A stretch of DNA of 64,000 bases. Source: Paraphoma chrysanthemicola. Lineage: Eukaryota > Ascomycota > Dothideomycetes > Pleosporales > Phaeosphaeriaceae. The stretch is taken from positions 434,001-498,000 of the forward strand of contig JAGMWG010000019.1 in the NCBI GenBank assembly GCA_020744225.1. The letters run 5' to 3'. Positions within the stretch are counted from its first letter, which is position 1. The number at the start of each line of letters is the position of its first letter. The translations under genes were made by a program, and so were the position numbers. Below the pieces are notes generated by a model. It searched no databases, was not told the DNA's origin, and worked only from the letters and a program-made list of their open reading frames with translations. Shown here in pieces: positions 56,844 to 64,000 of the stretch.

Positions 56844-57552
56844 GTCTGGAGGATGTGTGTCTTATTATGTGAAGAGCAGGACAAGATCTCTTTCTATACC
56901 AGCATAAAGTTTGGGTATCAGGAGTCACGGGCGTGTTCGGCTGTATGAAGCGCGGCGCGTTCGGGCGCATCATTCACAGCCCATTAAACCTCGAGCCGAG
57001 GCACAACTGGAACCCGCATGGGACAGCACAACACATGTCCAACTCCTATGGGACTACAGGTTCGCTTCTTTACTTTGAGCACGGCGCGAATATTTACAGG
57101 CGCTGCTAAGGCAATGAAATTAAAATGAGCCTTGACGTAGTAGCCTCGGAGTCTTCAGCATTTCGTGAAAGTTGTGCTGAAGGCGTCGATATCCGCAGAG
57201 ACCTTATGGTAGCGTTCTCACGTGGGTACCGGTGCAGGATGCGGCAGCCATCCACAAGCAGACAAGCAGTGCTGACATAACCTTTTTTCCGGGGATGCGC
57301 CAAGCGAAGGAACAGCCGTCCTCGTGGACAACGTCATTGCATGGTACCTGACTTGGCCTACCAATGTGTGCGCCGCTCTCACTGTCTAGTCCTGCCATTG
57401 ATCGCGCCCACACTCGATCACCGCAGACTGTCCCTCTATGAGCTCTGCACGCTATTTCTGCGCCGCGCATTCCTCGCCTTGACATGTCTTGAGCCGCCGC
57501 CGCGCACATTTGCTCCACCGAACCGCCGCACTCCCGCTTTAAGCTTTCGACC
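56844..57552. promoter_or_regulatory. Divergent promoter of the thioesterase and CPS1
   Basis: 709 bases between the two start codons. No distinctive motif is recognised. Confidence 0.4.
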
Positions 57553-60500
57553 ATGGCCGAGGCGAACCCCGAGCTGCAAGCGAAGCTGCAGGAGCTCGAC
57601 CACGAGCTGGAGGAGGGCGACATCACAACGAAAGGGTCCGTCCGCTGAGCCCGTCTGGGCTATCCGCGCATGCCGTCGCGTGGGGTGTCGCGTTCCCACA
57701 GAGCAGCGCTAACGAGCCGCACAGCTACGAAAAGCGCAGGACCGTCCTCCTGTCGCAATATCTGGGCCCCGAATACGCAGCGCAGTTGCAGGGCCACTTG
57801 CGCAATTCGAGCCTGGCCAACAGCGAGGGCTCGGGGTCACGCTCAGCATCGCTTGCTGCTCTCTCGTCTGGCCCGCAGCCGCCGACCATCGAGCTGCCCC
57901 CAGAGTCGCAGCAGAGCAGCGCTTCGGCGAGCCTGGTAGGCACAGCAGCATCGCAGTATGGCGGCTCCGGTGGCAGCACCGCGGGGTCGTCCCAGTACAT
58001 GGCATACCCGCCCAGCCAAGTAGGACGCTTCCAGGAAAAGCAGCTCGGCCTGCGCACGACATCTCTGCAACGCAACTCCTCACAGCTGTCCCAAGGCAGC
58101 GAGACCTTCATCCCGCGCCCGCAGACGCCCGAGAACAGCTACTCGCGCGAGGGCACAATGATGGGCTCCAACTATGCCTTCAACCCAGACACCCAGCCGG
58201 GCTACGACGGAGGCTACGGGTCGCCTGGCGGAGACGTGAGCAGGCGAAGCACCATGCTGGACGTCAATCAGGGCTACTTCTCAGACTTCACTGGCCAGCA
58301 GATGCAGGACCACCGCGACTCGTATGGCGGGCCCAACCGATACTCGGCTGGCGACGCCTTCTCTCCCACTGCGGCGATACCACCGCCCATGATGAACCCC
58401 AACGACCTACCGGGCGCGGGCATCGTCGACACGATGCTGCCACTCGAGCCGCGCGATCTTCCTTTCGACGTGTACGACCCGCACAATCCCAACATCAAAA
58501 TGTCCAAATTCGACAACATAGGCGCCGTGCTGCGACATCGAGGGCGCACTCAGCCCCGCCAAACGGCGTTCTGGGTATTAGATCCAAAGGGCAAAGAGGT
58601 GGCGTCGATCAATTGGGAGAAGGTCGCAAGTCGCGCAGAAAAGGTGGCCAAGGTCATCCGGGACAAGAGCAACCTCTACCGTGGGGATCGCGTGGCACTG
58701 GTGTACAGAGACACAGAAATCATCGAGTTCGTGGTTGCACTGATGGGCTGCTTCATCGCGGGCGTTGTTGCGGTACCCATCAATAGCGTCGACGACTATC
58801 AGAAACTCATTCTCCTCCTGACCACCACACAAGCACATCTTGCTTTGACCACGGATAACAATCTAAAATCCTTTCATCGTGACATTAGCCAGAACCGCCT
58901 CAAGTGGCCGAGCGGCGTCGAGTGGTGGAAGACGAATGAGTTTGGCAGCTACCATCCCAAGAAGCACGACGACACGCCTGCTCTGCAAGTGCCCGAAGTC
59001 GCTTATATCGAGTTCTCGCGAGCACCCACTGGTGATCTTCGGGGAGTCGTGCTCAGTCATCGCACCATCATGCATCAAATGGCTTGCGTGAGCGCCATGG
59101 TCTCGACCATTCCCACTGGAAGACAAAGCACAGACACATTTGGTGCGCACTTGCGAGACCAGAACGGCAAATTTATAGCTCCACCTCCACGAAGCTTACC
59201 AACGGAAAACATTCTTAGCTATCTCGATCCACGGGAAAGCGCAGGCATGATTCTCGGTGTACTCTTTGCCGTATACGGTGGTCACACCACAATTTGGACC
59301 GAGCCGACAACCATGGAAACTCCCGGCTTATATGCACACCTCATTACCAAGTACAAGGCAAACATCCTTATCGCAGACTACCCCGGACTCAAGCGTGCCG
59401 CGTACAACTACCAGCAAGACCCCATGGCAACACGAAATTACAAGAAGAACTCAGAACCCAATTTCGTGTCTGTCAAAATCTGCCTAATCGATACCCTGAC
59501 TGTGGACTGCGATTTCCATGAGATTCTCGGCGATAGATGGTTTAGACCCATGAGAAATCCACGGGCTCGAGAGCTGATCGCCCCCATGCTGTGCTTGCCA
59601 GAGCACGGTGGCATGATCATATCAGTGCGCGACTGGCTGGGCGGCGAAGAGCGCATGGGCTGTCCACTCAGCATAGCAGAGGAAGAAGACGAGGACGATC
59701 AAGACAAGTTAGAAGACCCAAGCGCGGTGAATGGATACTCAAGCCTGATCGGTGGAGGCACCACCAAGAACAAGGTCAAGCAGAAGAAGGGTCGGACCGA
59801 GCTCACCGAAATACTCTTGGACAAGGAAGCCTTAAAGATGAACGATATAGTGGTCTTGGCCATTGGCGAAGACGCAGCAAAACGGACAAATGAGCCTGGC
59901 ACAATGAGGGTCGGTGCTTTTGGTTATCCCATTCCAGACGCAACGCTGGCTGTAGTCGACCCCGAGACCAGTCTTCTCTGTTCTCCCTACTCTGTAGGTG
60001 AGATCTGGGTAGACTCCCCCTCATTATCTGGTGGTTTCTGGCAATTGCAAAAGCACACAGAGACTATATTTCACGCTCGCCCATATCGTTTTGTTGAGGG
60101 TAGCCCAACACCGCAACTCCTCGAACTTGAATTTCTTCGCACTGGATTGTTGGGCTGCGTAGTTGAGGGCAAGATCTTTGTGCTAGGTCTCTACGAAGAT
60201 CGGATACGACAACGAGTGGAGTGGGTGGAGCATGGTCAGCTGGAGGCCGAGCACCGATACTTTTTCGTCCAACATCTGGTCACCAGCATCATGAAAGCGG
60301 TTCCGAAGATATATGACTGCTCGGCATTCGACTCCTATGTAAATGGAGAATACCTGCCAATCATACTGATCGAGACCCAGGCTGCATCGACCGCGCCTAC
60401 GAACCCTGGTGGACCACCACAGCAGCTGGATATTCCATTTCTGGACTCGTTATCTGAGCGCTGCATGGAGGTTCTCTATCAGGAACACCACCTTCGAGTG

Positions 60501-63500
60501 TACTGTGTCATGATCACAGCACCAAACACGTTGCCTCGTGTGATCAAGAACGGTAGACGAGAAATCGGAAATATGCTCTGCAGGAGAGAATTTGACAATG
60601 GCTCGTTGCCCTGCGTGCATGTCAAGTTTGGCGTAGAAAGATCAGTGCAGAACATTGCCTTGGGTGACGACCCAGCAGGTGGCATGTGGTCGTTCGAGGC
60701 ATCCATGGCACGACAACAGTATCTCATGCTGCAGGACAAGCAATACTCGGGTGTTGATCATCGTGAAGTAGTGATAGACGATCGAACATCCACGCCACTC
60801 AACCAGTTCTCCAACATACACGACCTGATGCAGTGGCGAGTGTCGCGCCAAGCCGAGGAGCTGGCCTATTGCACAGTCGACGGCAGAGGAAAAGAAGGCA
60901 AAGGCGTGAACTGGAAGAAGTTTGACCAAAAGGTTGCAGGTGTAGCTGTGTACTTGAAGAACAAGGTCAAAGTACAGCCTGGCGACCACTTGCTGCTCAT
61001 GTACACGCATTCAGAAGAATTCGTGTATGCGATTCACGCATGCTTTGTCCTTGGCGCTGTCGCAATTCCCATGGCCCCAATCGACCAGAACAGATTGAAC
61101 GAGGATGCACCTGCACTGCTGCACATCCTCGCAGACTTCAAAGTCAAGGCGATACTGGTCAACGCGGACGTGGACCATCTATTGAAGCTGAAGCAGGTTT
61201 CACAGCACATCAAGCAGTCCGCAGTCATCCTCAAGATCAATGTTCCGCACACATACAATACTACCAAACCAGCGAAGCAGTCGTCCGGCTGCCGGGATTT
61301 GAAACTCACGATACGCCCAGCATGGATACAGTCTGGCTATCCAGTTCTGGTCTGGACGTACTGGACACCAGACCAGCGGCGTATCGCCGTACAATATGGT
61401 CATAGTCAAATCATGGCACTATGCAAGGTCCAAAAAGAGACATGCCAGATGACAAGTACAAGGCCAGTGCTTGGGTGTGTACGAAGTACGGTCGGCCTTG
61501 GCTTCATTCATACCTGTCTGATGGGCATCTTCCTCGCCGCGCCAACCTATTTAGTCTCACCAGTAGACTTTGCTAGCAACCCCAACATCCTCTTCCAGAC
61601 TCTATCAAGATATAAGATCAAGGATGCGTATGCGACAAGCCAAATGCTTGACCATGCTATCGCGCGCGGTGCAGGTAAAGCGATGGGCCTGCACGAGTTG
61701 AAGAACTTGATGATTGCGACTGACGGTCGACCTCGTGTCGATGTTTGTGAGTATTATCGCGCACCATATCGTTCTCTACTAACAGCCTTGCAGACTCGCG
61801 AGTTCGCGTACATTTTGCACAAGCCAGCCTTGACAAGACAGCCATCAACACAGTCTACTCACACGTCCTCAATCCAATGGTAGCATCACGGTCTTACATG
61901 TGCATAGAGCCAATAGAGTTACATCTTGATGTCAACGCACTGAGACGCGGCCTCATAATGCCGGTTGACCCAGACACAGAGCCAAATGCGCTTCTCGTGC
62001 AGGACTCTGGCATGGTGCCAGTCAGCACACAAATCTCGATCGTCAATCCTGAGACGAATCAGCTTTGCCTAGTCGGCGAGTATGGAGAGATCTGGGTGCA
62101 GTCCGAGGCGAATGCGCACAGCTTCTACGGGTCCAAAGAGCGACTAGACGCCGAGCGATTCAATGGCAGGACAATCGACGGCGATCCAAACGTGCGGTAT
62201 GTTCGTACCGGTGATCTGGGGTTCTTGCACAATGTGACCAGACCAATCGGACCCAACAGCGCACCCGTCGACATGCAGGTGTTGTTCGTCCTTGGCAGCA
62301 TCGGCGACACATTTGAGGTCAACGGCCTGAACCACTTCTCAATGGACATTGAGCAATCCGTCGAGCGCTGCCACCGGAACATTGTGCCGGGAGGCTGGTA
62401 TGTATCCCCTTCTCCCTATCCCTCGATAATTACTAACCTCATTTCCCAGCGCTGTCTTCCAAGCCGGCGGCCTCGTCGTGGTGGTGGTCGAAATCTTCCG
62501 CCGCAACTTCCTCGCGTCCATGGTCCCCGTCATCGTCAACGCCATACTCAACGAACACCAACTTGTCATCGACATTGTCGCCTTCGTCATCAAAGGCGAC
62601 TTCCACCGCTCGCGCCTCGGCGAGAAACAACGCGGGAAAATCTTGGCCGGCTGGGTGACGCGCAAAATGCGTACGATTGCGCAGTACTCGATTCGCGATC
62701 CGAATGGCCCGGAAAATCAAATGATGATTAGCGAAGAACCGGCTGGGAGAGTGAGTATGACGATTGGCGGTGCGGGAGGTGTGAGGGCCGGAAGCACCAA
62801 GGGAAGCCTAAGAGCAGGAAGTACACTTGGTATGACGGCTCAACTGAATAGCATGCAACTCAATGCCCTACAAAGCACAGCTATCACCAACGAACTTCCC
62901 GGTCAATCCCAAAGCGCGAATTTTGCACAAATACAACCCCACTCGATTCAGGAATTGCCTGACAATCGCACCCCAGCGGAATTGAGCACGTATACACAAG
63001 GTAGCGGCGGTATTCAGGAACTCGACACGACACACGACAAGACACCCACAGAAGCAAGACACAGTTTCCTACCCAACCTCCAGGGCGGCGAAACGCTAGA
63101 CTACAGCCCCATCGATCGCGCCGGGCCGTGGAACGGGGGTGGCGCAGCGCCACATGGGTACAGCAGTGGCTACACTGTGACGAATTACGCAAGTCCACAT
63201 CACGAACACGGCCCCGGCGAGGGCAATTACCAACAACAAACCTACGGCGACGTCCAACATCCCGACATCCTCGTCCCCGGCCCAAGCCACGAAGGAAGCT
63301 TGACCGCAGCGAGTACAGCCCACGGCACGTTTTATAGCGATAGTCAACCGTACGAGTACCGTGAACAAGAACAATCTATCGCCGGGACTGGACGGTGGAG
63401 TTTCGATGAGGATGATAGTCCCGCTGCTCCTCGTGGTGGGGGTGGGGGTTTGAGAGTTGCGAATCACGACGACGATGATGATAGGGGGTATAATGGTGGT

Positions 63501-63641
63501 TATGCCGGGAATGCGGGGGCGGGGGGAGGCGGGTTACGTGTTGCGAATCGCGATAGTAGCGAGAGTGAGAGTGGGAGTTGGACGAGGGATGCGCTTGCGG
63601 GGTTGAATTTCGCTGGCGGGACGGGTGGGGCGCAGAAGTAG
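57553..63641 (+). CDS. CPS1: CPS1/DIP2-type protein with DMAP1-binding and two adenylate-forming domains
   Basis: Four exons (57553-57635, 57725-61746, 61794-62397, 62450-63641) give 1,966 residues. The N-terminus is a DMAP1-binding-type helix (L-Q-A-K-L-Q-E-L-D-H-E-L-E-E-G-D-I, then G-Y-E-K-R-R). A Ser/Gln-rich linker leads to two AMP-binding-like domains at about 290-870 and 1055-1770, then a Gly/Ser/Asp-rich tail. This is the layout of Cochliobolus CPS1, the fungal counterpart of animal DIP2. The phosphate-binding core is altered in domain 1 (A-P-T-G-D-L-R-G-V-V) and barely recognisable in domain 2, so classical adenylation is doubtful. CPS1 was named for a virulence role in a maize pathogen; here it looks like a conserved single gene. 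Exon 1 uses a weak donor, GTCCGT. Confidence 0.93.
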
Positions 63642-64000
63642 GCTTTTTTCTTGATGGCGTATTGGGATGGTGAGAGGCGGTGGCGATTATGGGAATGAGG
63701 AATGACGTATGATCGATGTGAATGAGGAATTGAATGGCATAGTCTGGATGTTTCTTGGTATGTGGCCATATGTTCACGGACGTGTGTGCTTGTGCGATTT
63801 TCAGATGCTTATCTCGGTCTGACTACGTGCATAGTGTTCGTCCTCGATTTCGTTCAAAAAGTCTCGTTGCAGCGGCTGTTGTGGAAGACTAGCCTCCACA
63901 ATACGACGATACCACAATCGAGGTGTGATGAACGATGTCGCTGAATTATTAGTGCTTTTAAATGAGGTGTGCGAGCAGCGTCACAAGAAAAGTATGGGCC
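63642..64000. other. 3' flank of CPS1
   Basis: No gene seen up to the window end. Confidence 0.4.

Noticed and set aside
1..64000. CRISPR arrays, transposons, rRNA genes, bacterial-type operons
   Set aside because: No regular spaced repeats, transposase frames, terminal repeats or rRNA stretches were seen; the introns and gene families are fungal.

Overview
The window is nuclear DNA from a filamentous ascomycete (Pezizomycotina, probably Dothideomycetes). Genes are spread over both strands. Most carry short introns (about 45-65 bp, GT-AG, with CTAAC/CTGAC-type branch sites close to the acceptor). The content fits this group: a torulene-type carotenoid oxygenase, an RTA1-family membrane protein, two Zn2Cys6 regulators, an ascomycete laccase, and the very large bimodular adenylate-forming protein CPS1. 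All exon borders given here were derived by eye from frame, splice consensus and family motifs.

Layout. 1-15 kb is a sparse accessory region. It holds two RING-finger genes, four small relatives sharing a P-x-E-x-R-C motif, a tRNA-like gene with an interrupted anticodon arm, a GPI-anchored cell-wall-type protein, a BBE-like flavin oxidase and an SGNH esterase. 15-24 kb is more conserved: carotenoid oxygenase, a membrane/coiled-coil protein, ribosomal protein S5 (RPS5) and a long coiled-coil protein. 24.8-45 kb is rich in regulators and secreted or redox enzymes: UPC2-like regulator, RTA1 protein, beta-lactamase-fold hydrolase, GMC oxidoreductase, GH5-like glycosidase, two related J-domain proteins flanking a FAD monooxygenase, and a laccase. 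45-47.4 kb is empty. 47.4-64 kb is housekeeping-like and compact: phosphatidylserine decarboxylase (PSD1), a ubiquitin-like membrane protein, a second Zn2Cys6 regulator, an acyl-CoA thioesterase and CPS1.

How genes may work together. The secreted group (BBE-like oxidase, SGNH esterase, GH5-like enzyme, GMC oxidoreductase, laccase) fits attack on plant or wood polymers: GMC enzymes make H2O2 and laccase oxidises phenolics. No PKS, NRPS or terpene core enzyme lies in 24.8-45 kb, so there is no basis for calling it a biosynthetic cluster.

The most unusual signals are the repeated small-family/RING association in the first 15 kb, a J-domain plus C-terminal Cys-cluster architecture present twice, three genes whose frame continues beyond an in-frame stop, the odd tRNA-like locus, and two GC-AG introns.
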